Positions 14,750 to 26,300 are shown, counted from the first letter of the stretch. The stretch is DNA of 64,000 nucleotides from Antedon mediterranea (GCF_964355755.1 NC_092670.1:23311201-23375200); one strand, 5' to 3'. Program-made: numbers and translations. Notes: generated by a model not told the origin, from the letters alone.

Positions 14750-15519
14750 TTATCAACATGATATACAGTATTTGTTGTTTGTTTGTATTATTTTGTTAAA
14801 GTTCTAATAACAGAATTCATAAATCTTTTCAGTGCAATATCCTTAGCCATTGATATAATTCTACATGCATGATAGCTAAATAAATATGCAGTAAATTAAA
14901 TTTAAAAATCTGAACTGTACAAGAAATTAAAACTCCCTACAGATGTTGCATATTCTCTCTTATTGGTGATAATAATAATTTTCTTTTGTATAGCGCCTAA
15001 ACAAAATCAATTTTCTCTAAAGCGCTACAACCACGGCTCGAACTAGGTATATATTATATAACACCTAAATAAATTCCTGTCATTTGATTGGACGAATGTG
15101 GGTCACATGGCGTGCAATAGTACGCACTATTCAACGATCGTTAAATAGTACTTTTTGAAACATTTTTGTGTACGAAAAAAAAAACGTCTCGCGGATGAAA
15201 AAAAATCTAGTACACAAATTATCCTATGATATGGCTATGTACTGTGAAATACAACAGCGCCACCTGTCGTCTGGTCTGAGTTTCATTTGTAAACACCACC
15301 GCGAGATATGCAACAGCAGCAGATATTTGTGTACGATTTGGACATTATGTACTAATTTCATTCAAAAAGGCATTTAAATTAACTTTAGATCGTTTTTAGG
15401 ATTTTGATTAATTAATGGGGACATCCCTACAGGACGTGGAATTGTTGGAAAAACCATAATTAGCTTAGATAAGTTCCAATTATCTGTCGAAGTTTTGCCT
15501 TTCAGCCAAGCTAGTACTA
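14750..15519. other. Intergenic, no gene supported
   Basis: Holds a short TATAGCGCCTAAAC...CTCTAAAGCGCT segment at about 14990-15033, a word pair seen in many marine invertebrate repeats and so probably old transposon debris. The 69-aa frame at 15168-15377 shows no recognisable similarity. Confidence 0.4.
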
Positions 15520-15564
15520 GGCTACTAGGTCTAGCCTAGGCCATGCTAGTATGGGATCCAGTCA

Positions 15565-15746
15565 AGTCGCCCCATCGCAAAGTCGCCCCATACAAAGTCG
15601 CCCAATACAAAGTCGCCCCATCGCAAAGTCGCCCCAAAACAAAGTCGCCCCGGCACAGTCGCCCCATTACAAAGTCGCCCCATCGCAAAGTCGCCCCAAC
15701 GCAAAGTCGCCCCATCGCAAAGTCGCCCCAACGCAAAGTCGCCCAC
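15565..15746 (+). repeat. 16-bp array, left arm of foldback element
   Basis: Twelve units of AGTCGCCCCATCGCAA and variants. The variable tail runs ATCGCAA, ATACAA, ATACAA, ATCGCAA, AAAACAA, GGCAC, ATTACAA, ATCGCAA, AACGCAA, ATCGCAA, AACGCAA, then a partial unit. The long open frames across it on both strands are by-products of the array. Confidence 0.9.
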
Positions 15747-17474
15747 GGTTTTATTTCGGAAGTGCCGCCGCTAGTTTTAATCATATATATAGCGGTTGCG
15801 TTTGATATCGATTGCGTTGTTACTTTGGTCGCGCTAAATGTCGTATACATTATAATGTTTATCCTATTATATACATAATTTGTGTTTTAATTTTAATTTT
15901 ACAGGTTTTAATGGAGTGATGTGCTTTTTAAAAATCATTAAAAAATAGTCCCTTGTTTGAAAGTTCTAAAAAGATTTCCAAAAGATTATCCCTGATTTAT
16001 AGTTTCGAAAATGTTAATTTAATATGATTTTAAAATTAGTTACCAGAGCCACAATTACGAACCTTTCTTCAACCTACGCGTGGATACCAGCTCATTTTTT
16101 AGGATAATATAATAAGTGTATAAATAGTAGGCCTTCGTATATTTACAGTAGTTAAAACAATAACAGCGTTGTAAGACAATAAATGTTATATAGGCTACTT
16201 ATTGATCATTTTTTGCATTTATTGACAAGTTATGTGTCTATAGTTATTTAATTTTAATTATGACTTTTCAAAATGAAGAAATAAAAAATAGGGATTTCTT
16301 CGCCGATATGATCGTTTTACACATGCAGGTATTTTAGTAAAATTAAAACGCTACATTTTGACCATGGAAAAACCATCGTACAGTATGATTATCGTGTGCG
16401 TGTTTTTTAAAAAGGGGAATCCCCGACGGGCAGCAGAAAGACGTAGCAGCTGTGAGAAGGAAACAGATACCAGAAGGAGCAGCTCCGATTGGTTTCAGAG
16501 AATGTTTCAGATTGCGAGTCGCTTTTTATTCAACAGCAGAATGATCATTTTACTGAAGAAATTCTTTTCAACCCTTTTGGTTATAGAACATTCTAATTAT
16601 CATGCCTAATAAATATCCTCATATCGGTTGTTTATTTAATTTTAATAAACAAGACAGTGAAGAGGCACGGAATAATACGTACACGGACGTACGACGAATA
16701 CACACATGCACGTCATCATTTACGACATATAGTGGCGATATGATGCAATTTTATAATGGATATAATGATGGGATTGCATTTCCAGGCTTATAATCAATGT
16801 TCATTGTAATACTATGTATATAATAGTAAACTGAATGTTTATAAATAAATTGTTTTACCTAATTTGTTGCATATAAAAAATAAAAGACACAGACGTAGCC
16901 TACGTTCCCTATAAAATATTTCACATTTAAATTTATGTACTGTTAAATGACATTATGCTGAATAATAGGCTTACTATAATCTTAAACTATGTTTACAAAT
17001 TGTCATTTTTAAGGCACACATCTTTCTCTCATCATAGACATCAGTGTAAAATAAAAACAAAAATCAATTATTAATATAGGCCTAATAATAATAAATATTC
17101 ATCGACCAAAGTAAAAATAATCTAGATCGTATAACATCATTTTATCGCGACCAAAATTAAACGCCAACCGATTTCGAACGCGACTGATATCATCGTAAAA
17201 CTCCGACGGGGTTTCCCCATCTTCAGATGGTGCGTTGTAGTGCGACAACGGCGGAGTAATTACGGGGGTTTCCCTCTGGTGAGAGCTAGCACGTTAGTGC
17301 GACCGCGGAGTGATTAGTTGGGGGCTTCGATCCTCTCTGATGATTGGGGAGCGTGCCGATCGTGTGACCTGAGACTACATGGCGGGGCTTCCCCTTTTTA
17401 TGCCTACACGTTCCGTGTTATTTTGTGTATCATTGCGACATTTTACGCACTTTTAAACTATTTTTTAACGTTTT

Positions 17475-17672
17475 GGGGCGACTTTGCGATGGGGCGACTT
17501 TGCGATGGGGCGACTTTGCGTTGGGGCGACTTTGCGTTGGGGCGACTTTGCGATGGGGCGACTTTGCAATGGGGCGACTGTGTCAGGGCGACTTTGTTTT
17601 GGGGCGACTTTGCGATGGGGCGACTGTGTATGGGGCGACTTTGTATGGGGCGACTTTGCGATGGGGCGACTT
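17475..17672 (-). repeat. 16-bp array, right arm of foldback element
   Basis: The same unit inverted. Read on the minus strand from the outer edge, the unit tails run ATCGCAA, ATACAA, ATACAC, ATCGCAA, AAAACAA, TGACAC, ATTGCAA, ATCGCAA, AACGCAA, AACGCAA, ATCGCAA, ATCGCAA, AAAACG. The order matches the left arm unit by unit for the outer nine units, so the arms share an ancestor that was already an array. Confidence 0.9.
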
Positions 17673-17940
17673 GACTAGCATCCGCTAGTATTAGGCTAGG
17701 CCTAGCCTAGGCGTTTTAGCCTTGCTAGGCCTAGGATTGTTTGGTCGTTTGTTGACATAATTAACACAAAAGTAGGTGTGTTTACGAAATCCATATAAAT
17801 ATAACATTTAATATAAAATTATTTAAAACGAAATGTTACTGTTTTTAATCAATGTGTGTGAATGAAATGTAGTAAACTTTGGCTAGGGCTACCTTTTATT
17901 TGATTCAAATAACTAGAATTTATTTAGATGTTATATAAAA

Positions 17941-18106
17941 CAAATAATGAATGTTTTGTATTCGTGTAATGGTACAAATAATGGCACTTGGTGAATGATG
18001 AAAGGTTATATTTCAACTCGGCTCATCGCCTCGTTGAAATATAACCTTTCATCATTCACCTCGTGCCATTATTTGTACCATTACACTCATAAACATTCAT
18101 TATTTG
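17941..18106. repeat. 166-bp near-perfect palindrome
   Basis: The left arm CAAATAATGAATG...GGTTATATTTCAAC (17941-18016) pairs with the right arm GTTGAAATATAACC...CATTCATTATTTG (18033-18106) with few mismatches around a short loop. It lies 180 bp past the NUBP1 stop, so it may fall in the NUBP1 3' UTR. It is either a small foldback insertion or a structured 3' element. Confidence 0.85.
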
Positions 18107-18281
18107 TATATTATTTCATTTCATATGCTATGCGAAAGAGATGGTTTTACAGCAACTGTTTGATGTCAATAGAGTTGGCATTCTTAATTGATTGTAGTAC
18201 TGCAGTGTAGACTGATGTATATTTATCTACAGTGTATCTAATATAAATTTTATAAATAATTTATACACAACTTGGGTTATG

Positions 18282-21200
18282 TCATGTTTCCATTTCTTCT
18301 GTTCCTTTGCAAAAATTTTCAATTTCTGGAAAACATAATCAAGAAAATTATATTATTATTATTATACATAAACATGTACGAAATATGATATTGATATTAA
18401 CCAAGCAATATCATTGTGGTTTGGAGTGGTTGACATTTTTGCTTACCAATCATAGTCATTGGTTCAATTCTGTAAAGGTTTTTCCATCGCTCAATGCAGC
18501 GTCTCATAAAAGGTTGAGAGAGCATGGGTTTCCCATCCTGTAACTGCATTGTCTTAAGCTCTGTCTACACTATCAAACTTTATGTGACAAAAAAATGTGA
18601 TGTGCCCATATATGGACATGATGATCTCATATCACTGCCATGTTTAAGCATATCACTAACATAGGCACATCACACTTTTTTGTCAAACTAGTTTGATAGT
18701 GTAGACAGAGGTTCAGCGACCATGAGTTTCCCATCATGTAACTGCATTGTATTACAAAATAAAAGATAAAACTCACTTTGTATAATGTTTTTGTACGCCT
18801 CTGTTGCGGGCGAGTCTGGAACCTCTGTTAAAAATGATTTTCCTTCATCGCAACACTGACCTAAAATATAAAAATAATTAATGCTCATGAGTTGAATTGG
18901 AAGACTATTTCAACAAATGGAAATATTTTCTCTATTCAACGTATACAAAACATTCATTATTTGTTTTACAACAACTCTACCATTCTAAAATAAAATTGTA
19001 TTAAATTTATCCACTGCTTCAATATTAAATCAATGCCGAATGCTAGGTTAATTTTGTAAAATTTAAGTTCATACCTATTCTTGGATCCAACGGCAACTTC
19101 CCCAGAAATGGGATTTTCATGTCTTCTGCCATTTTCTCACCGCCACCTGTGGTTGGCGGAAAAATCTGTGATTGGTTCTATATGAAATAAAAAAAGTTTG
19201 TAAAATCAACATTTCTTTTTTGGATATGGATATATTAAATTTATTTATTTCTTTCAGTGAAACATAAAAAGGAGCACTGAAGAGAGACAAGAGCTGTCAA
19301 AGGCAACTATCACCAAAGGGAGCACTCAGGAGAGACAAGAGCTGTCAAAGGCAACTATCACCAAAGGGAGCACTGAGGAGAGACAAGAGCTGTCAAAGGC
19401 AACTATTGCCAAAGGGAGCACTGAGGAGAGACAAGAGCTGTCAAAGGCAACTATCACCAAAGGGAGCACTGAGGAGAGACAAGAGCTGTCAAAGGCAACT
19501 ATCACCAAAGGGAGCACTGAGGAGAGACAAGAGCTGTCAATGACAACTATCACCAAAGGGAGCACTGAGGAGAGACAAGAACTGTCAAAGGCAACTATCA
19601 CCAAAGGGAGCACTGAGGAGAGACAAGAGCTGTCAATGACAACTATCACCAAAGGGAGCACTGAGGAGAGACAAGAACTGTCAAAGGCAACTATCACCAA
19701 AGGGAGCACTGAGGAGAGACAAGAGCTGTCAATGACAACTATCACCAAAGGGAGCACTGAGGAGAGACAAGAACTGTCAAAGGCAACTATCACCAAAGGG
19801 AGCACTGAGGAGAGACAAGAGCTGTCAATGACAACTATCACCAAAGGGAGCACTGAGGAGAGACAAGAACTGTCAAAGGCAACTATCACCAAAGGGAGCA
19901 CTGAGGAGAGACAAGAGCTGTCAAAGGCAACTATTGCCAAAGGGAGCACTGAGGAGAGACAAGAGCTGTCAAAGGCAACTATCACCAAAGGGAGCACTGA
20001 GGAGAGACAAGAGCTGTCAAAGGCAACTATCACCAAAGGGAGCACTGAGGAGAGACAAGAGCTGTCAATGACAACTATCACCAAAGGGAGCACTGAGGAG
20101 AGACAAGAACTGTCAAAGGCAACTATCACCAAAGGGAGCACTGAGGAGAGACAAGAGCTGTCAATGACAACTATCACCAAAGGGAGCACTGAAGAGAGAC
20201 AAGAGCTGTCAATGACAACTATCACCAAAGGGAGCACTGAGGAGAGACAAGAGCTGTCAAAGGCAACTATCACCAAAGGGAGCACTGAGGAGAGACAAGA
20301 GCTGTCAAAGGCAACTATCACCAAAGGGAGCACTGAAGAGAGACAAGAGCTGTCAAAGGCAACTATCACCAAATGGAGCACTGAGGAGAGACAAGAGCTG
20401 TCAAAGGCAACTATCACCAAAGGGAGCACTGAGGAGAGACAAGAGCTGTCAAAGGCAACTATCACCAAAGGGAGCACTGAGGAGAGACAAGAGCTGTCAA
20501 AGGCAACTATCGCCAAAGGGAGCACTGAGGAGAGACAAGAGCTGTGAAAGGCAACTATCACCAAAGGGAGCACTGAGGAGAGACAAGAGCTGTCAAAGGC
20601 AACTATCACCAAAGGGAGCACTGAGGAGAGACAAGAGCTGTCAAAGGCAACTATCACCAAAGGGAGCACTGAGGAGAGACAAGAGCTGTCAAAGGCAACT
20701 ATCACCAAATGGAGCACTGAGGAGAGACAAGAGCTGTGAAAGTCAACTATCACCAAATGGCGTGTCGCTCCAACTCCAGACAAACAACACAAGCAAAATA
20801 AAAGAATTACAAACAACATACAATACATGTATGATTAAAAGATTATTGATTACTTAGCTACTTAAATATAAAAATAGAGGTATAAAAATATAGTGCTTCT
20901 TCTGTTATGAGTAAAATGTTACCTTGCATTTGGGGCAAACAAAGCCGCTCATGTTCTCAACAACACCAATGATTGGTAGATTAACTTTACGACAAAAGTT
21001 AACTTCTTTGCGAACATCCATCAAGGACACTTCCTGTAAAGACAGTGTATTTATTACCAGAACTTACTTCTGTACCTATAAATCACATACAGCCAGTTTA
21101 AGAATCGGGGAAGGGTAGGATTTTATACCCTATGCCCCAAATATGTAGGTTTGATCATCAAAAAAAATAGCCAATGATGGACCATATGTGGACATGATGA

Positions 21201-24200
21201 TGTCATATCACTACCATATTTGGGCACATCACTACTATATCAAACTAGTTTGATAGTGTGGACAGAGCTTTAAACTACTTGATTCAAAGTTAATACCTGT
21301 GGAGTAGTGATTAGTACAGCGCCATCTACGCCAGCACCGCTTAGGTATTGCACAATGGATAGGTGCTCATCAGAGGTACCTGGAGGGGTGTCTACCACAA
21401 GGTAATCCAACTCACCCCAATCTACATCACGAAGAAACTGCTTGATCAGGCCTAAAGAAGAAATAGTTTATAACAATTTTATTTGAATTTGATATGATTA
21501 TTAAGCTGTCTACACTATTTAAGACATTTTTATTAGTCCACTTTAAATTAGAAATTTGTTTTGCTTGGCATAATTAAGACAATAAAACAACAAAGAAATG
21601 TTTTAACAGTAATTTAGCAGGTGAGTAGGATCTTTCATAATATTTTTTTCAAATTTTTGTAAGATACACTTCTTGTAAATCAGTGAACATGGAGTTACAT
21701 GTGCTTTATTGATACGTTGTGAAATTTTACTATCAAACTAGTTTGACAAAAAAAGTGTGATGAGCCAAATATTGTAGTGATATGCCTAAATATGGTAATG
21801 ATATGACATCATCATGTATGATGTCATCATGTGTAGACAGAGCTTTAGATATATTAAAAGGGATGTGTTCATAAAACTAGTGACAGCGTTGATAAAAGCA
21901 CTGCACTACAAATCTAACGCCACCTCCAAGAGTGTAAATATGTTGATAATAAAAAATGTTACCATTTTTCTTTGGTCCTCTCCATATAACAGCATCATCA
22001 GGACTATTTAGTAAAAATCCAACAGACATCACACCCAAATTATCCTCCACATACTACACAAAAAAATTAATAAAATCAAAAATTATTATTTAAGGGATGT
22101 ACTGTATATGTTCAAATAATTGATGATTAAACAGTATTATACTTACAATAGGTGACCACCCAGAGCCACTCTGATGGACTTGTTCACCGTCAACTCCCAT
22201 GATGCGTGGTATAGATGGACCACAGATATCAACATCGAGAATGCCGACCTGTAGGATAAATACAATTAATTATTCTCTAATAATAGTCTCTAAAATGGTT
22301 CATTAATTGAGTTTCTTTTTTAACAATATGCCACAAGACTATCAAGTGATTTTAATAGCTATTTTGCGCATATTCATGTTTCTGACAAAGTAGTGCAGTG
22401 CTTTGTGAAAACAGAAGTTTGTATATTATGGCAATGAATGCCTCCTCACCTGTGTGTCTTCCCTACTTGATATACCATGGGCTAGGTGAGCTGTGAAGGT
22501 ACTTTTGCCTACGCCACCTTTTCCTGATAAAACCAAAACCTTGTGTTTTACAGACAACATGCGTTCCTTGATCTCTTCCACAGCTTTTGGAAAATGAATT
22601 ATAACAAAGTGTACAGTATTTTAGGTATCTTTGAATTGTATTTTTTTAATTAGATTGAATAAAATGAACTAACCCTGAATGAGACGCTAGTTATACAGTA
22701 AACCATTGTTTTTTAAGCGAAACAGAATAGTTGTGTTGATGATGCTAATAGACTACATTATTTGGACAATAACCATGTTACCTGGGTCAGGTGATTTTGG
22801 AAGTCTGCTAGCACACACATTTTGATTAGGACACCCTTGAATGAGACACTAGTTATACACCATGGAATAGTTGTGTCCATGATGCTACTAGACTATTGTA
22901 CTTTCAACATTATTTGGATAATAACCATGTTACCTGGGTCAGGTGATTTTTAGTGTCTGCTAGCACACACATTTTGCTTAGGACACCCTAGAATGAGACA
23001 CTAGTTATACACCATGAAATAGTTGTGTCCATGATGCTACTAGACTATTGTACTTTCAACTTTATTTGTTACCTGGGTCAGGTGATTTTGGAAGTCCGCT
23101 AGCACACACATTTTGATTAGGACACCCTTCACAGGCTGACACTTTACCAGCCTCCTCACTCTTAACGCCAGGACAATCTAAAAACATTATGATAAAACGA
23201 TCTTAAATCTGATGATGTCGGCATATTATTTACAAGTACAGAAACAATGTCGACACGCTTAATTGATTGGTCGGTTAAAATGCTTACTGATAATATATAT
23301 ATTTTGTCTTCATTCATATACAATACAAAGTAAATATCAGTTTGGTGGACGATCTGGATGGCTCAGTGGGGTAGTGATGAGACTATGGGGTTGCAGTATC
23401 GATATTTACTCTAGTACCACCTTTTTTTTTACCGATGTTCTTTTTTATAATTTGAAAGATTAGGGTTAGAATTTCAAATAGTTATATTTACGAAATATGT
23501 CTTTAACTTTTATATTTTAGTAACAACTTTTTATATATGTTAGTTCGATGGCTAATCTAATGCACTTGTCAATTGTAGGACCCACTATACGACCCCCGGG
23601 AGAGGTGCGTCATGGGTGCGTCATTTACAAATAATTACTGACGCAGGGGTGCGTCAAAAAACCTAGATGGTACGTCACATCAATGAACAAGGTGTGTCAA
23701 TGTCCGTCACTTTACCACCCACCATATCATAAAAAACATGGTCACAGTGCGTCAAAATGGGTGCGTCATGGTCACCTAAAGGTAAGTCACCTTTTTGACG
23801 CACGGGTGCGTCATGGTATTCAAAAGTATGACAAACATCGGACAAATGACGCACCTCTCCCGGGGGTCGTATAGTGGGTCATACAATTGACAAGTGCATA
23901 ACCACAACACAGTAAGTTGTTTTCTAATGGCAAGTGGGCATATTCAGCTTTATTTAGGCCCTACTACTGACGTTTTAATAAATATTAATTTTTAAAAAAG
24001 AAAATAAGCAAAGCAACAAAAGGAACATTTTTACATTAAAAAAAAAAGAAAGTAAATCACAGACCGAGCTAACAAAAAGTGCGAGTGCCTACACAATCGT
24101 CTCAAGTTAGTAAGTTAGGCCCGGTCAACACTCTTCTACCATCATTGCCAGAAAGCCTGCTGCGCCTGGTTGGGCGAGGGATAGAGTGAAGCAAGAAAGG

Positions 24201-24472
24201 AAGAAGGCCTAGGCCTAACTGGCTAGGGCCTAGGGGGCCTAGCTAGGGCCTATAGGCCTACTAGGCTATCCATACAGTTTGCGTAGGTAGGCCTAGTTAG
24301 CAGTAGAAGGGTAAACAAACTTCATAAAGTATTAAATTAAATATGACAAACTGTTATACTTAGATTAAGAGTTGAGTATATTATTTTATCTTTTAATTAT
24401 AAAATACGAAAGTTATAGCCTACGTTCTGGAGCATTTTCTGGAACATCACTTTGATCTCTGTGGGCTGCCAT
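18282..24472 (-). CDS. NUBP1: NUBP1, cytosolic Fe-S cluster scaffold NTPase
   Basis: Orthologue of NUBP1/Nbp35, the P-loop ATPase that with NUBP2/Cfd1 assembles 4Fe-4S clusters in the cytosol. Exons on the minus strand: 24472-24424, 23177-23073, 22583-22450, 22248-22147, 22053-21963, 21451-21297, 21033-20923, 19177-19075, 18860-18777 and 18325-18282. All junctions are GT-AG and the phases close to 325 aa (human about 320). The N-terminal cluster ligands fit CX13CX2CX5C at C18, C32, C35 and C41. The Walker A box GKGGVGKST is at 72-80 and [10 protein letters not shown] at 181-190. The bridging CPKC motif has C245 and C248. The C-terminal part includes PDSPATEAY. The start is the first ATG, reading [16 protein letters not shown]. 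Introns hold MITEs, a minisatellite and partial exon-2 duplicates. It is convergent with TVP23. All key residues are present, so it is probably functional. Confidence 0.96.
18556..18713. mobile_element. Family A element, copy 4
   Basis: About 158 bp in NUBP1 intron 9. The ends AAGCTCTGTCTACACTATCA and GATAGTGTAGACAGAGGTT are well preserved. The interior shows TGTGATGTGCCCATATATGG and the inverted GGCACATCACAC. Confidence 0.88.
19266..20756. repeat. 48-bp minisatellite, about 31 copies, NUBP1 intron 7
   Basis: The unit is 48 bp, starting AAAGGGAGCACTGAGGAGAG and ending GCAACTATCACC, repeated about 31 times with very few differences; its GC content is clearly above its surroundings. As 48 = 3 x 16, stop-free frames persist on both strands. 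The plus strand encodes [16 protein letters not shown] repeats (335 aa at 19540-20547). The minus strand encodes [16 protein letters not shown] repeats in a 500-aa frame (20828-19326), whose non-repeat head [15 protein letters not shown] resembles a signal peptide. Near-identity of units implies recent expansion. It lies entirely between NUBP1 exons 7 and 8. Confidence 0.95.
21180..21271. mobile_element. Family A element, copy 5 (partial)
   Basis: Right-hand part only, in NUBP1 intron 6: CATATCACTACCATATTTGG then CAAACTAGTTTGATAGTGTG and GACAGAGCTTT. The left terminal repeat is gone. Confidence 0.8.
21727..21846. mobile_element. Family A element, copy 6 (trimmed ends)
   Basis: In NUBP1 intron 5. 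Begins with the inner left end ACTATCAAACTAGTTTGACA and ends GTGTAGACAGAGCTTT. The inner right terminal repeat is deleted and GATGTCATCATGT is duplicated near the right side. Confidence 0.78.
22671..23072 (-). repeat. Tandem copies of NUBP1 exon 2 end plus intron
   Basis: A unit of about 139-152 bp, containing the last ~57 bp of exon 2, its donor site and the start of intron 2, is repeated beside the real exon. Exon-derived blocks lie at 22782-22838 and 22934-22989; a further partial intron copy begins at 22671. Both copies keep the CAG|GTAAC donor. The block at 22782-22838 retains an open frame, whereas that at 22934-22989 has an in-frame TAA. Neither carries the exon's original acceptor. 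Confidence 0.88.
23351..23430 (+). other. tRNA-like (possible SINE head) segment
   Basis: GATGGCTCAGTGGGGTAGTG matches a pol III A-box pattern (TGGCNNAGTGG). About 35 nt on, GGGTTGCAGTATCGATAT is a weak B-box candidate, and a T9 run follows at about 23421. It does not fold as a complete tRNA. Most likely a tRNA-derived SINE remnant, in NUBP1 intron 1. Confidence 0.3.
23561..23899. mobile_element. Family B element, copy 3
   Basis: About 339 bp in NUBP1 intron 1, inverted in orientation relative to copies 1 and 4. Both ends are intact (TGCACTTGTCAATTGTAGGA / inverse) with the CCCGGGAGAGGTGCGTCAT block. Confidence 0.88.
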
Positions 24473-24499
24473 TTTCTTTTCCAATTGATTTCATGAAAA

Positions 24500-25084
24500 C
24501 AGCTTTGAAAACATCGATGATTGAATTGAAGAGATCAAAGACGCCGCGCCGCGCGTATATTGTCATCAACATAGGCCTAATATAAAAGTTAGGTAGACTG
24601 ACTCATGTACTTACGAAAAAACAAAATATAATCTTTTTTTTTTGTAATTTATCAGATAAATTATAGACATGCAGCACAAAAACATATAATCGGTTGTGTA
24701 TGATGGCCCAGGGAATTGTAAAATATTTTGCATGGCCTAAATATAATATGATGTTTTTTTCTCTCGAATTTGTCTGATTCAATAAAATAAGACCAGTGAT
24801 CTTTTGGATTTAGGTCGTGTGTACTTCTTTCTTTGTGATTTTTACTGGCAGTGTATAAATTATTTTAAATAAAGACTCTGACCTTTACAGAGTGACCTAC
24901 TTAATTTACTTATTCATACCAGTTTTATATACAGCACATTCACAAGGTGACGTGAATTTACAATTAGTAGTGGTTATTACATGCATCATGCATCTGAATC
25001 TAATGCTACCACCTTTGGCTAGGTACCTACACAGTAGGCTACATTAATATGTATGCACAATATTTTGTAGGCGCGCGTATTAGT
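24500..25084. other. NUBP1 upstream region
   Basis: Just upstream of the NUBP1 start is a small GC-rich patch (about 24540-24556, GACGCCGCGCCGCGCG), plausible for a TATA-less housekeeping promoter. No ORF or repeat of note beyond this. Confidence 0.35.
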
Positions 25085-25495
25085 CAACTTCTGAAAACTT
25101 AAGATTCAATTTATTGTCACATAATAATTATTACATACATGAAATTTGTTTTCCTGAGCTTAGAAACATAGGTACAATACAATTTAAAACAACACAAAGT
25201 AACACATTAACTACTAATTATCTTGAAAAATGTACATTTTTAGGCCTATAGATGACAAGCATATGGGGGAAAAGAGTCTCTAAAACGGTTGGTTTTAACT
25301 TTGCATTGCCGAATTCTACCAGATCTATCAAAACTTACAATACTATTTAGCGGATGAGTCACATTTTTAATTATCCATTCTAATTTATTAAGAGCCGTTT
25401 TATCACAAAGAATACATATACTTTTAATTTCAACGCCTATTATTTTACATGCTGCTTTAGTTATTTTACATATTTGATTGATGTTTTTCAAAGTT
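25085..25495 (-). pseudogene. CR1-like LINE, 3' end fragment
   Basis: The frame at 25491-25246 ends in a C-terminal signature of CR1/jockey-type ORF2: THPLNS...RSGRIRQCKVKTNRFRDSF, a short tail and a stop. Beyond the stop the 3' UTR (25245-25085) ends GACAATAAATTGAATCTT, resembling the + strand fragment at 34.4 kb. All upstream RT domains are missing. A severely 5'-truncated insertion. Confidence 0.65.
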
Positions 25496-25499
25496 AAAT

Positions 25500-26300
25500 T
25501 TGAATACTTACTTATTTTACATTATTAAATGTAGTTTTTAAAAGCTTCCCAGTACATTTCTGATAATTCATTGCCAGCTCCACTACACACGTCACCAAAA
25601 AACATCCCGCAAGTAGGCCTATCGATCCCTACGCATCCACTCCCCATCCCGGCCCTACTACCCTTCTACCAAACACACTCAGGTGATTTTTTTTTAAACC
25701 GGACCCAGTACAAATTACAATAATGTTGATATCGACTTGACGTAAGATTCACCGCTACCAACAAGATCACCGGTTCTCCCCAAGACCACTGCTTCTCCCT
25801 CGTTCTCATAAATGCGCGCCTGCGATTTGTATGTGATGGGGAATATGGTGCCACTGGAGGGGGTGGGACGCAATGGGGTGGAGAGCCACATAGTGTACTT
25901 CCAACTCACTCATACATAAACAATTTATTTGAGTGTGTTTTTACTAATAAAACACCTTGACTTTATTGTTGATAAATCAATTCGTTTGTATCGTAGAAAC
26001 ACAATAACATAATATTAACAGATCCATGGTCAATAGTCTATGTACTTTGTAAAGACTTCTAATTAGTCTATTCTTTAAATTCTGTAAGTAGCAATTAAAA
26101 GATGGCCCGACACGATTACGATGAACCAAGGACGATCATTTTAGTTGTGGTTATCATAGACATAACTATGAAATGAAATAGCATAATTAACGTTATTATT
26201 ATAGGTCTTAAAACGGATTTGATAATGTTACTTAACCGTGAGAAAATTGGAAAGAATAAAGAATAAGCCTAATAAAGTGTAATAAATATTGTTAAATCTC
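25500..26300. other. Spacer, no gene supported
   Basis: Short frames at 25666-25909 have no recognisable similarity. Possibly diverged LINE sequence adjoining the fragment above, but I cannot support a call. Confidence 0.35.

Larger units (their letters stand above)
15520..17715. mobile_element. Foldback-type element with tandem-repeat arms
   Basis: About 2.2 kb bounded by inverted sequences. The left arm has GCCTAGGCCATGCTAGTATG then GATCCAGTCAAGTCGCCCC; the right arm has the inverse, GGGGCGACTTGACTAGCATC then CGCTAGTATTAGGC. Each arm is mostly a 16-bp tandem array. The roughly 1.7 kb core (15750-17470) is AT-rich with no transposase; an 83-aa frame at 16358-16609 is unrecognised. A GC-richer stretch at 17195-17400 contains loosely repeated words (GGGGTTTCCC, GGGTTTCCCTC, GGGGCTTCC). 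The architecture matches foldback transposons, whose arms carry internal tandem repeats. Confidence 0.65.

Noticed and set aside
15543-15878. Arginine/serine-rich and WGDFAMGRL-type ORFs across 15.5-15.9 and 17.3-17.7 kb
   Set aside because: They are translations of the 16-bp array in several frames and both strands; no non-repeat coding context.
15565-20756. CRISPR-like arrays
   Set aside because: The 16-bp and 48-bp repeats are contiguous with no unique spacers, in an intron-bearing animal genome.
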